Below are positions 30,520 to 40,242 of a stretch of DNA of 64,000 nucleotides, piece after piece. Source of the stretch: Devosia sp. A8/3-2 (GTDB lineage Bacteria > Pseudomonadota > Alphaproteobacteria > Rhizobiales > Devosiaceae). The DNA is taken from positions 2,272,156 to 2,336,155 of the forward strand of contig CP104974.1 of NCBI GenBank assembly GCA_025452255.1. The letters are read 5' to 3'. Every line of letters begins with the position of its first letter. Within the stretch, counting starts at the first letter, position 1. Made by a program: the position numbers and the translations under genes. The notes under the pieces were generated by a model. It did not search any database. It was not told the origin of the DNA and was given only the letters and a program-made list of their open reading frames with translations.

Positions 30520-31146
30520 CTAGAGGCGCTCGGCGATCCGAGGATGGCTGGTGAAGTCATCAATGGTGTTGAAGAGCACCGCCTCCCAGCCGGCAGCACG
30601 GGCGCCGTCGATGACCTTGGGGGTGTCGTCGAAGAAGAGAGGTGGTTCGGTTTGCGGACCAATCTTGCTCATGGCGAAGGCGAAAAAGGCCGGGTCCGGT
30701 TTGCGCACACCGATGCGGGCCGAATAGAACATGTCGTCGAATAGTTCATTGAGGCCCAGATGGCTCCACAGCCAGCTGGCGCGCAGATGTTCCTGATTGG
30801 TGGCGATGTAGAGGCGAATGTCGCTTTTGCGCTTGAGCTGGCGGATGCCGTCAAGGAGCGGTTGATTGAGTTCGCTGTCGTTGATCAGCCAATAGTGGTG
30901 AAAGGCGACGGGCGAACCCTTGTAACCGAGCGAGGGCAGGCGCCGCTCGAGGGCATCGATCACCGACATTTCGCCGGTAACGACCTTCTTGACGAAGATG
31001 TCGAAGATGAATTCGTCGACAAACCGCTTTGAGTCCACGCCCATATCCGCCAGCAGATTTGTATCCCAGCGGCGGGTCAGGTCGGGGCGGGCGTGAAAGC
31101 CATGGATCAGCACGCCATCGATGTCGAAGAAAACGGCACGGGTCAT
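30520..31146 (-). CDS. HAD-family hydrolase
   Basis: The 208-residue protein has the HAD motifs: motif I FFDIDGVLIHGF (DxDGV nucleophile), motif II LYIATNQE (Thr), motif III Lys in GVRKPDPAFFAFAM and motif IV LFFDDTPKVIDGA. The small cap between motifs I and II is helical, as in subfamily IA. These enzymes remove phosphate from small molecules; the substrate is not evident. The start MTRAVFFDID at 31146 was chosen because motif I normally lies within the first fifteen residues. It sits between grxD and a DUF6665-like gene on the same strand. Confidence 0.87.
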   Translation of the reverse strand: MTRAVFFDIDGVLIHGFHARPDLTRRWDTNLLADMGVDSKRFVDEFIFDIFVKKVVTGEMSVIDALERRLPSLGYKGSPVAFHHYWLINDSELNQPLLDGIRQLKRKSDIRLYIATNQEHLRASWLWSHLGLNELFDDMFYSARIGVRKPDPAFFAFAMSKIGPQTEPPLFFDDTPKVIDGARAAGWEAVLFNTIDDFTSHPRIAERL

Positions 31147-31168
31147 GCGGGCTCCATGTGGCGCAGGC

Positions 31169-31484
31169 TCACTTGCCTTTGGCTGGCGATGCACCAAGCC
31201 CGACAAGGACTTCGCGGGGGATGCTGAGGTCCTGAATCACGTCATTGTGGCGGCGGAAGCCAATGAGTTCGCGATGGACGAAATATTCCCACACGGCCTC
31301 GGCGTGCATCGGCCGAGGCGGGTTCGCTGTGCGTCTCTGCGAGTGTGGCGAGGGCCGTGATGACCTTGCGCTCGGCGGCGCTGATCGAGGAGGCGCGTTC
31401 GGCGGCGATTTCGTGTTCCAGCGCAGCCGTCCCGGCTTCGGGACGGACCATGCGGATCAGCTCGAGCGAGTCGCGCAGCGACAC
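31169..31484 (-). CDS. DUF6665-like small protein (frameshifted)
   Basis: The restored protein of about 105 residues reads SLRDSLELIRMVRPEAG, then ALEHEIAAERASSISAAERK and, after a break near 31315, EAVWEYFVHRELIGFRRH and IPREVLVGLGASP. This order of blocks (LEHEI.AERA.. then AVW.F.V.RE, then IPREV...G) resembles the DUF6665 family of unknown function, from memory. A GTG at 31484, five bases from the bolA stop, is taken as start; the ATG at 31451 is an alternative. It is probably cotranscribed with bolA. Confidence 0.6.
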
Positions 31485-31488
31485 GGGA

Positions 31489-31722
31489 CTATTCGGGGGC
31501 GCTGGTCTGGAGGGCCAAAGCGTGCAGGGCGCCGCCCATATCGCCTTGCAGGGCGGCATAGACCAACTGGTGCTGCTGCACGCGGGATTTGCCCTTGAAG
31601 GCGGCGGAAATGACGGTGGCGGCATAGTGGTCGCCGTCGCCGGCCGAGTCACGAATGTCAATATCGGCGTCAGGCAACGCGGCCTTGATGCGGCGCTCGA
31701 TCTCGCTGGCGTCCATGGGCAT
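31489..31722 (-). CDS. BolA-family protein
   Basis: A 77-residue BolA protein: ASEIERRIKAALPDADIDIRD, the loop DGDHYAATVIS, then KGKSRVQQHQLVYAALQGDMGG with the invariant His used for cluster binding, and LHALALQT. BolA proteins pair with CGFS glutaredoxins such as the nearby GrxD to deliver Fe-S clusters. The ATG at 31722 has AAGGAG eight bases upstream; the second ATG two codons later is less well placed. It lies within a minus-strand series from purL to grxD. Confidence 0.92.
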   Translation of the reverse strand: MPMDASEIERRIKAALPDADIDIRDSAGDGDHYAATVISAAFKGKSRVQQHQLVYAALQGDMGGALHALALQTSAPE

Positions 31723-32422
31723 TGCTCAACTCCTTGGTCAGTCCGGCGACAGCGCCGACTCCACCAAGATATGGCACCGGGCGGGGCGCTTCAATACGAG
31801 CGCTGCGCCAAGCTGCTATTGAGTGGGGGCAATCGGGGCGGTTTCTGACGGATTTGGCTTCCGCGCCGACACAGCATTCGGCATCCGAGCGGGTCGAGAA
31901 ATTGGCGATGATGAAATCGACCATGGGGCGGGCCTGCGCGGCGATCTCGGTGGCAAAGAGGCAGTCAAGGGTATAGCCGCGGCCGGAATCGACCGTTTCG
32001 GTGTGCACGATGGTCAGCGGGATGCCCATGGGCGAGTCGGTGCTCTGGCCGTCATAGAGTAAAGCCGGGCCGCTTTGGTAAGGCGTGGTGGTCTTGGTGC
32101 CCAAGGTAAAGCCGGGGAAGGTTTTGGCCCAGCTGGAGGTGACTTCGCCGTCATCGAGGCTGGAGAGGGCGCTTTGGGCCGTCCAATCGGTATCCTGCAC
32201 CGGCACGATGGTGATGTCGCATTGCAGCGGCACGCTGGGATGGGTCAGGTTCAGCGGTTCGGTGGCGCCGCCCGAGGGCACCATGACGTCCGGGTAGATG
32301 ATTGTGTAGGGCTGATCTTGCAGAATCGAGCGCGTGACGTTGACGCTCTGGGCATAGGCGGCGGCCGGCAGCAGGCCCATGGTCAATGCCGCTAGGCAGC
32401 TGATTGCCGGTCGAAAATTCAT
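31670..32422 (-). CDS. Secreted protein of unknown function
   Basis: The protein starts with a signal peptide (MNFRPAISCLAALTMGLLPA, cleavage near AAAYA-Q). The mature part includes PYTIIYPDVMVPSGGATEPLNL, a CDITIVP stretch and SPMGIPLTIVHTETVDSGRGY, then a second Cys in TLDCLFATEIA. I do not recognise the family. In the given frame the last ~50 residues overlap the bolA start; an indel near 31893 would instead end the protein at 31815 after a proline- and alanine-rich tail, which fits the spacing better. It lies between purL and bolA on the same strand. Confidence 0.6.
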   Translation of the reverse strand: MNFRPAISCLAALTMGLLPAAAYAQSVNVTRSILQDQPYTIIYPDVMVPSGGATEPLNLTHPSVPLQCDITIVPVQDTDWTAQSALSSLDDGEVTSSWAKTFPGFTLGTKTTTPYQSGPALLYDGQSTDSPMGIPLTIVHTETVDSGRGYTLDCLFATEIAAQARPMVDFIIANFSTRSDAECCVGAEAKSVRNRPDCPHSIAAWRSARIEAPRPVPYLGGVGAVAGLTKELSNAHGRQRDRAPHQGRVA

Positions 32423-32441
32423 GGTCGTCTCCGAAATGATA

Positions 32442-32482
32442 ACGCCGCCCCGGAGTGTCAAAGCACTCCAAAGAGCGGCGAT
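32442..32482. other. Hairpin between purL and the secreted-protein gene
   Basis: CGCCGC with GGCGGCG-like outer arms and GGAGTG/CACTCC inner arms form a two-step stem in the 88-base gap after the purL stop. No T-tract follows, so it may be a processing or attenuation structure rather than a terminator. Confidence 0.4.
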
Positions 32483-32510
32483 CATAAGGCAGCCAGATTA
32501 ATTGATAGTC

Positions 32511-34733
32511 TTACCCGTTCATGTAGTGGGGGAACCAGCCTTCATGCGCGGCAACCGAGTCGTGGACGGGTAGGGGGCGGGCCGCACCGAGAACCGGGTC
32601 GGTGCCGCCGGTGGTGCCGATCCGGGGCGCGTGGATGCCCGTGGATTTGGCCTCGGCCCAGAGCGCGGCAATCTCGTCGCCCTGCGGGTCGAGATTGACG
32701 GTCAGCAGGTAGCGGCCCCGGTCTTCGCCGAAATATTGCAGGATGGGGCTCTGGTCGGTGAGATCGACAATGGTAGCGCCGATGCCCGAGGCGATGGCCA
32801 TTTCGGCGAGGCCCACAGCCGAGCCGCCATCGGACAGGTCATGGCAGGCCGTAGCGGTGCCCGAGCGGATCAGCTTGCGGACGAAATCGCCGGTACGCTT
32901 TTCGTGGGCGAGATCGACTAAGGGAGCGGTGCCGTCGTGGCGGTCGAACAGGTCGCGCAGATAGATGGATTGGCCCAGATGGGTGCCGCGCGGCAGGAGA
33001 GCCGACCAGCAGGATGACCTGATTTTCGGCAGCAAAGCCGATGCGGGCCATTTTGTTCCAGTCGGGCAGCAGGCCGACGCCGCCAATGGTGGGCGTCGGC
33101 AGGATGCCGCGGCCATTGGTTTCGTTGTAGAGGCTGACATTGCCCGAAACGATGGGGAATTCGAGCACGCGGCAGGCTTCGCCAATGCCTTTCACGGCGC
33201 CCACGAGCTGGCCCATGATTTCGGGGCGTTCTGGATTGCCGAAATTGAGATTGTCGGTGGCGGCGAGCGGGTCGGCACCCGTAGCTGTCAGGTTACGCCG
33301 GGCTTCGGCCACGGCCTGCTTGCCGCCTTCATAGGGGTCGGCCTCGCAATAGCGCGGGGTGACGTCGGAGGTGAAGGCCAGCGCTTTGGTGTCGTGGCCT
33401 TCGACGCGAATGACGCCGGCATCGCCGCCGGGGCGTTGCAGCGAATTGCCTTGGATCAGCGTGTCATATTGCTCATAAACCCAGCGGCGCGAGGCGATCT
33501 GGTGGCTGCCCATCAGCTTGAGCAGGGCATCGGCCACGTCCATCTGGGGGATGTCGGTGGCAGCAAGGGCTGCGGGCTTTGGCGACTCGATCCGGGGGCG
33601 GTCATATTCAGGCGCTTCGTCACCCAGATCCTTGATCGGCAGATTGGCGACTTCATCGCCCTGCCAAAGTACGCGGAAGCGCAGGTCGTCGGTGGTCTTG
33701 CCGACGGTGGCAAAGTCGAGTTCCCATTTGACGAAAACGGCGCGGGCCTCGGCTTCCTTTTCGGGATGCAGCACCATGAGCATGCGCCTCGGCTTTCGCT
33801 GAGCATCATTTCATAGGCCGTCATATGGGTTTCGCGCACCGGCACCTTGTCGAGGTCCAGCTCGATGCCGAGGTCGCCCTTGGCGCCCATTTCGACGGCC
33901 GAACAGGTCAGGCCCGCTGCGCCCATGTCCTGAATGGCGATAACCGCGCCGGTAGCCATCAGCTCAAGGCAGGCCTCGAGCAGGCGCTTTTCGGTGAAGG
34001 GGTCGCCGACCTGCACGGTGGGGCGCTTTTCATCGATATCGTCGCCGAATTCGGCCGAGGCCATGGTGGCGCCGCCGACACCGTCACGGCCGGTCTTGGC
34101 GCCGAGATAAACGACAGGCAGGCCGACGCCTTCGGCCTTGGAATAGAAAATCTTGTCGGTGTCGGCCGTGCCCGCCGCGAAGGCGTTGACCGGGATATTG
34201 CCGTTATAGCGCTCGTCGAACTCGACTTCGCCGCCCACGGTGGGCACGCCGAAGGCATTGCCATAGCCGCCAATGCCGGCGACCACGCCGGAGACCAGAT
34301 GGCGGGTCTTTTCGTGAGCGGGCGCGCCGAAGCGGAGGGCGTTCATGGCGGCGACCGGGCGGGCACCCATGGTGAAGACGTCGCGCAGAATGCCGCCCAT
34401 GCCGGTGCCGGCGCCCTGATAGGGCTCGATAAAGCTGGGGTGGTTGTGCGACTCCATCTTGAAGACCACGGCCTGCCCATCGCCGATATCGACCACGCCG
34501 GCGTTTTCGCCGGGGCCCCGGATGACGCGCGGCCCGGTGGTGGGCAGGGTCTTGAGCCACTTCTTGGAGGATTTGTACGAGCAATGCTCGTTCCACATCG
34601 CCGAGAAAATCCCGAGCTCGGTATAGGTCGGCACCCGGCCGATCAGCGCGACAATCTTGTCGTACTCATCGGGCTTGAGGCCATGATCGGCGACCAGCTG
34701 GGGGGTAATGACGATGTCGTTGGGAAGGGTCAT
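32511..34733 (-). CDS. purL: Phosphoribosylformylglycinamidine synthase subunit PurL (two frameshifts)
   Basis: The small-type PurL of about 740 residues makes FGAM with PurQ and PurS. Blocks seen: [74 protein letters not shown], then [22 protein letters not shown] and [19 protein letters not shown]. Breaks lie near 33785 (MLSESRGAC-, followed by [12 protein letters not shown]) and near 33000 (VGSPAAR, then [10 protein letters not shown]). The ATG at 34733 overlaps the stop of the Pr6Pr-like gene as ATGA, so it is translationally coupled to that gene and through it to purQ. Confidence 0.96.
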
Positions 34734-35388
34734 GCGGGATTTGTCCGGGTTTGGCGGGCAATGAGCTTGTCGGTGGTGACGACCACGATGCAGAGCAAGG
34801 CAGAGCGCGGCGGCCATGAACAGGGCGTTGAGCAGCACTGGCCATAGCCGAGCTCGACTACGTTCAGCACGGGGTAGGGATATTGCTGCACCCAGACGCC
34901 GCGGGCCAGAATGTAGAGGAAATAGACCAGCGTGGGCGCCAACATGACGGGGAGCTGGGTCCAGCGGAGCTGGCCGTGGCGTTGCGATACCAGCCACCAC
35001 AGCAGGTACAGCGTGGGGCACAGATAATGCAGGATGTTGTCGGCCAGCAGGTCTACCCCCTCGAGTGCGCCGTAATGGCGCAGCACGAAATAAACGTAGA
35101 GGCCGACCAGCGCGATATTGGCTGCCATCAGGCCGCGGGTCACGGGGCGGCGGAACAGCTCGAGGCGGGGCGTGGGCAGAACTTCGGAGAGGTAGATCAG
35201 CACCAGCACGATATTGGTCAGGATGGTGTAGAAGGCGAAGAAATGCCCGAGAAAGCCCGGGAAATCGTGGCCATTGGCGAAGGACAGCTGCATCGACAGG
35301 AAGAATTGCATGACCAAACCGGTCGCGCCGAACCCCAGCCCCAGCCAGTCAACAGCACTCGCGGTTTGACTGGCGCCCGCAGGGTCAT
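34730..35388 (-). CDS. Pr6Pr-like integral membrane protein (frameshifted)
   Basis: About 218 residues with six or seven hydrophobic helices, for example [40 protein letters not shown] and [19 protein letters not shown]. The pattern [34 protein letters not shown] and [12 protein letters not shown] matches the Pr6Pr family of bacterial membrane proteins. No function is assigned. The first ~30 residues are in another frame because of an indel near 35335. The start overlaps the purQ stop and the stop overlaps the purL start, both as ATGA, so it is inserted between two subunits of one enzyme. Confidence 0.75.
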
Positions 35389-36057
35389 CTCAAGCCGCCT
35401 CGGCCCAGCAATCCTGAGAACAGGGCCCGTCCGTCGCTGCCGCCATGCGCGGATTCGATGAGGTTTTCCGGGTGGGGCATCAGGCCCAGCACGTTCTTCT
35501 GCTCGTTGAAAATGCCGGCAATGTCGTTGATCGAACCGTTGGGATTGGTGCCTTCGGCATAGCGGAAGGCCACCGGCCATTGCCTTCGAGGCGGGCAATG
35601 GTGTCGGCGTCAGCGAAGTAATTGCCATCGTGATGGGCGACAGGGCAGCGGATGATCTGGCCCCGGCTATAGCCGCAGGTGAAATCGGTCGCCGCATTGG
35701 CGACTTCGAGCTTGACCTCGCGGCAGACAAATTTGAGGCTCATATTGCGCATCAGTGCGCCGGGCAGCAGGCCTGCTTCGATCAGGATCTGGAAGCCGTT
35801 GCAAACGCCCAGCACCTTGACGCCACGGGCCGCGCGGTCGCGCAGCTTGTCCATGATGGGCGAGCGGGCGGCGATGGCGCCGCAGCGCAGATAATCGCCA
35901 TAGGAGAAGCCGCCGGGGATGACGACGAGGTCGACATCGGGCAAATCGGCATCTTGATGCCAGACCACTCGGGGGCGGTGCCGGAAATCTTGGTAAGCGC
36001 CGTGATCATGTCGCGGTCGCGATTGAGGCCGGGGAAGACGATGACGGCTGATTTCAT
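35385..36057 (-). CDS. purQ: Phosphoribosylformylglycinamidine synthase subunit PurQ (two frameshifts)
   Basis: The glutaminase subunit of FGAM synthase, about 223 residues: [37 protein letters not shown], the nucleophile Cys in [12 protein letters not shown], and the His/Glu pair in MPHPENLIE. It supplies ammonia to PurL. Breaks lie near 35965 (after GTAPE) and near 35580 (after RLEGNGRW). The gene ends GLLGRGGLR, with its stop overlapping the Pr6Pr-like start. An acyltransferase gene with its own terminator lies between purS and purQ, so purQ probably has a separate promoter upstream of 36057. Confidence 0.95.
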
Positions 36058-36111
36058 CGGCAGGTCCTCGCTATGTCTGGGGTTGCGCGAGGCCCTTGTC
36101 GTGAGTCTTGG

Positions 36112-36149
36112 GCAAAAAGGCAAGGGGCGAGATACAATATCCCGCCCCT
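36112..36149 (-). terminator. Terminator of the acyltransferase gene
   Basis: On the minus strand AGGGGCGGGATA and TATCTCGCCCCT pair around TTG and are followed by TGCCTTTTTG. Confidence 0.75.
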
Positions 36150-36174
36150 GTGACCCTGTTTGCGAAGTGGTTTT

Positions 36175-37255
36175 CTATTCGGCCGGCGCCTGTGCGGCGC
36201 GCGGTTGTTCCCGGCGCGATCCGCTGGTGCCGGGCAGGTGGGCCTGGGCAGGGCGTTCTGAACAGGAACATGCCCCAGCCGGTGCGCAGCACCAGCCAAT
36301 AAAGGATCAGCGGAGAGATGATGGCGATGGCCATGATGGCCGAGCTGAGCAGGGTTGGCTCGATGAAGCCGAGCTTGATCAACACGGTGCGGGCAATGCC
36401 CATGGGCAGCACGAAGGCCACGTAGATGATCAGCGATTTACTGCCCATCCAGCGCAGCCAGTTCATCCGGGGCAGGCGGGTCAGCAGCGCGGCTATCGTG
36501 CAGAGTGCTGCGGTGCCGATCAGCGCCAGGACAAGATGGACACCGGGCAGGCCGGCAATGCCCATGACGGGGTGGATGGGGTGCATCGCGAAGCCGGGGG
36601 AGAAGACGAGGGCGGCATTGAGTGCGGCCCGAGCGAGAAGGCCGGCAATGGCGAGGATGGCGTTGTCGCTGGCCCAGTTGGCCGAGCGGAACAGCTGTGG
36701 CGCCGGGATATAGCCGGAATAGAAGAAGACAAAATAGGCCGCGAACTGGTCGATTGCGTAGCTACCGGTGCGGATGGAGGCCATCTGCAGGATGGCGGCG
36801 ACGACGAAGACGGCCCAGCGGGGGCGCGGATGTCGTGCAGCAGCTTGGCAGCGGCGCCGCAGACGGCCAGCATGTAGATGAACCACAGCACGCCATAGGG
36901 CTGCACCACGGACCGAGCCAATTCGCTCGCAGCGCCCATGGGGTTGGCGGAGAGCAGGCCGGTCTTGAAGACAATGTGGATGAACGCCCAGAGCACGTAG
37001 AAATAGAGATAGTGCACGACGCGGCGGTCGGCGAAGGCTTTCCGGGGCGGTCGATGACTCGGAGAGGAACAGCCCGGAAATCAGGAAGAATTCGGGCATC
37101 CGGAAGGGGGTGGCAAAAGCTATGGCCCAGTGCAATGCGCCGACGCCACCGGTGTCCTCGCCAACGCTTGAGGCCGCATACATCATCACGACGAGGAAAA
37201 TGGACAGGCCCTTGGCCATATCCACCCAATCAAGGCGCCTTGCCGATCCAGTCAT
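36175..37255 (-). CDS. Acyltransferase 3-family membrane protein (frameshifted)
   Basis: The protein of about 360 residues has around ten hydrophobic helices and the acyltransferase 3 start RRLDWVDMAKGLSIFLVVMMYA followed by FRMPEFFLISGLFL. Such enzymes move acetyl, succinyl or other acyl groups onto sugars or lipids at the inner membrane (OpgC, OafA types). Breaks lie near 37045, 36835 and 36255; the middle frame has FYVLWAFIHIVFKTGLL. After the last break the tail ends in APAE at 36175, followed by a terminator. ATG 37255 is taken as start; GTG 37261 is also possible. It interrupts the purine genes purS and purQ. Confidence 0.78.
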
Positions 37256-37387
37256 TGCCACAACTCCCCCAGAACTTGCGGGGGCACAATAGCGGCAATG
37301 ATGTGCGGAAGCGTAAAAGCCTGCGTGAAGGCTTAATCGAAATGCTTAACTGGTAAGGATTTAGCTAAATCCAAACCATGCATTTCC

Positions 37388-37471
37388 CTAGACGGGCACT
37401 GAGGCGTAAGCGGCGAAGAGCAGGCCCATGGTAGCGAGGAACATGACTGTGAGCGAGATAGTCTTGAGCAT
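37388..37471 (-). CDS. Candidate small hydrophobic peptide (27 residues)
   Basis: A short frame on the minus strand starts at ATG 37471, with AGGA about ten bases upstream. It reads MLKTISLTVMFLATMGLL, then FAAYASVPV and a TAG stop. It would be a single membrane-spanning or signal-like peptide with a positive Lys at position 3. It lies in the 270-base gap between purS and the acyltransferase gene. No family is recognised; support is the ribosome site, the uniform hydrophobicity and the position. Confidence 0.4.
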   Translation of the reverse strand: MLKTISLTVMFLATMGLLFAAYASVPV

Positions 37472-37527
37472 GACAATATGGTCCTGCGCCTCAGTACAGC
37501 GCGCCTGAATAGGATAGTAGCGAAAGA

Positions 37528-37770
37528 TTAATTGGAGATTTCGATCGCGTAGTTTTCAATCACCGTGTTGGCGAGGAGCTTCTCGCACATGGTGGTGAGG
37601 GCGGTGCGGGCAGCGGCTTCGTCGCTACCCTCAAGAGCCAGATCGAACACTTTGCCACGGCGTACAGCGCCAACGCCGGAAAAGCCCGAGCTTTTCAGGG
37701 AGCCTTCAATGGCCTGACCCTGCGGATCGAGAACGCCATTCTTGAGGGTGACGGTGACACGTGCCTTCAT
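37528..37770 (-). CDS. purS: Phosphoribosylformylglycinamidine synthase subunit PurS
   Basis: An 80-residue PurS protein: [42 protein letters not shown] and the C-terminal [17 protein letters not shown]. PurS bridges PurQ and PurL in the three-part FGAM synthase used by alphaproteobacteria and Gram-positives. The start is placed at MKARVTV (37770), six codons inside the longest frame, as in the family. It follows purC by about 20 bases on the same strand. The frame is intact. Confidence 0.95.
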   Translation of the reverse strand: MKARVTVTLKNGVLDPQGQAIEGSLKSSGFSGVGAVRRGKVFDLALEGSDEAAARTALTTMCEKLLANTVIENYAIEISN

Positions 37771-37791
37771 AATGCCGCTCCGATGCAACGC

Positions 37792-38555
37792 TTACTGAAC
37801 CGAGGCGCGGGCCAGTGGCCAGCGCGTTGTCGGTCTCGACCGGGATGCCAAGGCGCTGAGCGACCTCGCGATAGCTTTCAACCGAGCCACCAAGGTTTTC
37901 GTGGAAGCGGTCCTTGTCCATCTTGTTGCGGGTCTTGACGTCCCACAGGCGGCAATTGTCCGGGCTGATTTCGTCGGCCGGGATGATGCGCATGAGGTCG
38001 CCCTCATAAAGGCGGCCGCATTCGATCTTGAAATCGACGAGCTGGATGCCGACGCCCATGAACAGGCCGGACAGGAAATCGTTGACCCGGATGGCCGGGC
38101 TCATGATGTCGTCGAGTTCGGCAGGGGTGGCCCAGCCGAAGGCGGTGATGTGCTCTTCACTGACCATGGGGTCGTGCAGCGCATCGTCCTTGTAGTAGAA
38201 TTCGATGATCGGGCAGGGCAGCTGCGTGCCGGGCTCAAGACCCGAGCGCTTGACCAGCGAGCCGGCGGCGACATTGCGCACGACGACTTCAAGCGGGATG
38301 ATCTCGACTTCCTTGATCAGCTGCTCACGCATGTTGATGCGCTTGAGAAAATGAGTCGGTATGCCCGGGCCGTTGAGCTTGGTGAAGATGAACTCGGAAA
38401 TGCGGTTGTTCAGCACGCCCTTGCCATCGACGACTTCATGACGCGCCGTCGCCGGCGGTTGTGTCGTCCTTGAAATACTGGACCAGCGTGCCCGGCTCAG
38501 GACCCTCGAACAGGATCTTGGCCTTGCCTTCATAGATTTTACGACGACGGTTCAT
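37792..38555 (-). CDS. purC: Phosphoribosylaminoimidazole-succinocarboxamide synthase (frameshifted)
   Basis: SAICAR synthase of about 254 residues. The start [19 protein letters not shown] is read in one frame; after a break near 38460 the sequence continues [53 protein letters not shown] and IILADEISPD-like [15 protein letters not shown] second break at about 37812 lies in the last residues, after DNALA; the restored stop is TAA at 37792-37794. The ATG at 38555 has no strong Shine-Dalgarno site. It is the first gene of the minus-strand purine block and diverges from the zeta-subunit gene. Confidence 0.95.
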
Positions 38556-38784
38556 GGAACTTCCGGACCGATGAAGGAGGGGATGATTTCGGCCGCTTCA
38601 TGCGCCACAAAAGGACAAAAATGCAAGCTCTTTCGATAGAAGGCAGGGGATAGATGCGGTGGGGCGAGGCATGGGCCGCATAAGGTCGCAGCCGTCCGGG
38701 CGGCGTTGATTTGGCAGGCTGAACCGCCTATGTCGATTGGCGAGCGCCGGAAAGGCGCCCCATCAGAGCCAGCGGGAGACATTG

Positions 38785-39108
38785 ATGAGCGGGTTTGACG
38801 ATCGACAGAAGGGCCAGGAAGCCAAGTTTGCCTTCGATGCCGAGAAGAAATTCAAGGCCGAAGCGCGCCGCAACAAGCTGCTGGGCATCTGGGCGGCCGA
38901 ACTGCTGAGCCTGACCGGCGATGACGCCAAGACCTATGCCGCCGAAGTGGTTGCTGCCGATTTCGAAGAGGCCGGTGACGAAGACGTGTTCCGCAAGGTT
39001 TCGAGCGATCTCAAGGCCAAGGGCGTGGCGATCGGCGATGACGTGATTCGCCAGAAGATGGCGCAGCTGGTGCTGGTTGCCAATGAGCAGATCGCAGCCG
39101 AAGGCTGA
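38785..39108 (+). CDS. DUF1476 protein, zeta-subunit inhibitor of F1-ATPase
   Basis: The 107-residue protein starts MSGFDDRQKGQEAKFAFDAEKK; the N-terminal inhibitory stretch is followed by RRNKLLGIWAAELLSLTGDDA and a C-terminal helical bundle. This family (ATPase inhibitor subunit zeta) blocks ATP hydrolysis by the F1Fo-ATPase in alphaproteobacteria such as Paracoccus. The ATG at 38785 has GGGAGA upstream. A weak promoter (TTGATT at 38706, 17 bases, TATGTC at 38729) may drive it. A clear terminator follows, so it is a single-gene unit. The frame is intact. Confidence 0.92.
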   Translation: MSGFDDRQKGQEAKFAFDAEKKFKAEARRNKLLGIWAAELLSLTGDDAKTYAAEVVAADFEEAGDEDVFRKVSSDLKAKGVAIGDDVIRQKMAQLVLVANEQIAAEG

Positions 39109-39131
39109 TCTGCAAGGCTATGGGAATTTTG

Positions 39132-39165
39132 AGGGAGCCGGACCATTGGTCCGGCTCCCTTTTTA
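39132..39165 (+). terminator. Terminator of the zeta-subunit gene
   Basis: AGGGAGCCGGACC and GGTCCGGCTCCCT pair around ATT and are followed by TTTTTA, 24 bases after the stop. Confidence 0.9.
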
Positions 39166-39228
39166 TTCGGCCGCGGCGGCCCGGTCGATCAGGTGTTGAG
39201 TTGGCCGCCGCGTACCGAGATCGGAGCG

Positions 39229-39537
39229 CTAGCCGAGCGTGACGCTGCTCGCGTCATATTCCTTGCCGTTCTGCTGCCATTTCACGGTGACCTTGGAGCC
39301 GGCCTTCAGGCCCGGGTCCTTGAAGGTGGCCGGCAATTTATAGGCGACGCCATTGGCCGTGGTCAGCGTGTGGGATTTGAGATCGAACGCCTTGACCGTG
39401 CTGCTGATGGACTGCGGCCCGGCAATGGTTGCCGCGGCGGCAGGCTTGGCGGCGGGTGCCGAATAATTGGCGGCAAATGCCATGCCAGAGGTGCCGACAA
39501 CGAAGGCCGGGACAACAGGAACGATGATCTTGCGCAT
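39229..39537 (-). CDS. Secreted DUF1344-like protein
   Basis: A 102-residue protein with a signal peptide (MRKIIVPVVPAFVVGTSGMA, cleavage near AFA), an Ala/Pro-rich linker and a domain VKAFDLKSHTLTTANGVAYKLP, GLKAGSKVTVKWQQNGKEYDA. The shape resembles DUF1344 proteins of Hyphomicrobiales, small periplasmic beta proteins without known function; this match is from memory. The start at 39537 was chosen because the long upstream extension lacks a signal peptide and the ATG precedes one directly. The 290 bases upstream of it hold no gene that I can see. Confidence 0.72.
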   Translation of the reverse strand: MRKIIVPVVPAFVVGTSGMAFAANYSAPAAKPAAAATIAGPQSISSTVKAFDLKSHTLTTANGVAYKLPATFKDPGLKAGSKVTVKWQQNGKEYDASSVTLG

Positions 39538-39827
39538 AGTAATGTCTCCGTAAAGACGCCGGGACAGGCCCGGAATTGGCTGGTTTACAGATCGCGTCGA
39601 GTCGCAGGTCGTATTCGAGATGCCGGCGCGGTCCAAACCTGCGAGTAGGAAGCTAGGACCGGAAAAACGCCTTCTCAAGTTAAAGTAATTTAATTGCTGC
39701 AGCGGCAGAAACAGCCACAAAGTCATGGAGTTAGGCGGATCTTGGGCGGACCGGTGTCGGGGCCGCAGTGATTGCGGCGCATGTTGGGGGATTGCGGCGG
39801 ATTTTGGCTGGATGTGGTGGTGGGCGG

Positions 39828-40237
39828 CTAGCCGAGCCGCATTGCCATGCCGATCGACGCGGGCATGACGGGCTCAAAGCCATATTTGGCGTAGAGGTGG
39901 CGGGCGTCGCCGTCGGCGATGAGGCTGACATAGGCGGTGGCGGGAGCGTGCTGGCGCAGCTGGTCCATCAGGGCGGCCATGATCTGCTTGCCCAGCCCCT
40001 TGCCTTGATGGGCGGGCTCGACGGCGATGTCGACGATCTGGAAGGCGGTGCCGCCATCGCCAATGACACGGCCCATGCCGACGACGGCGTCGCCATGGCG
40101 GATGATGACGGCGAACCAGCTATTGGGCAGGCCGGCTTCGGCGGCTTCCGGGATTTGCCGCTAAGGCCGGCGACTTCGCGCAGGCGGCGGTAATCGGCAA
40201 TGCTGGGCGTTTCGGCGACGAGGAGATAGTCGGACAT
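39828..40237 (-). CDS. GNAT N-acetyltransferase (frameshifted)
   Basis: About 137 residues: MSDYLLVAETPSIADYRRLREVAGL, then after a break near 40160 WFAVIIRHGDAVVGMGRVIGDGG, the acetyl-CoA loop AVEPAHQGKGLGKQIMAALMD, and YAKYGFEPVMP. This is the typical short GNAT layout. It lies six bases after the stop of the RBBP9-type hydrolase gene and closes a five-gene minus-strand series that begins with rpe. The substrate is unknown. Confidence 0.85.
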
Positions 40238-40242
40238 GAATG

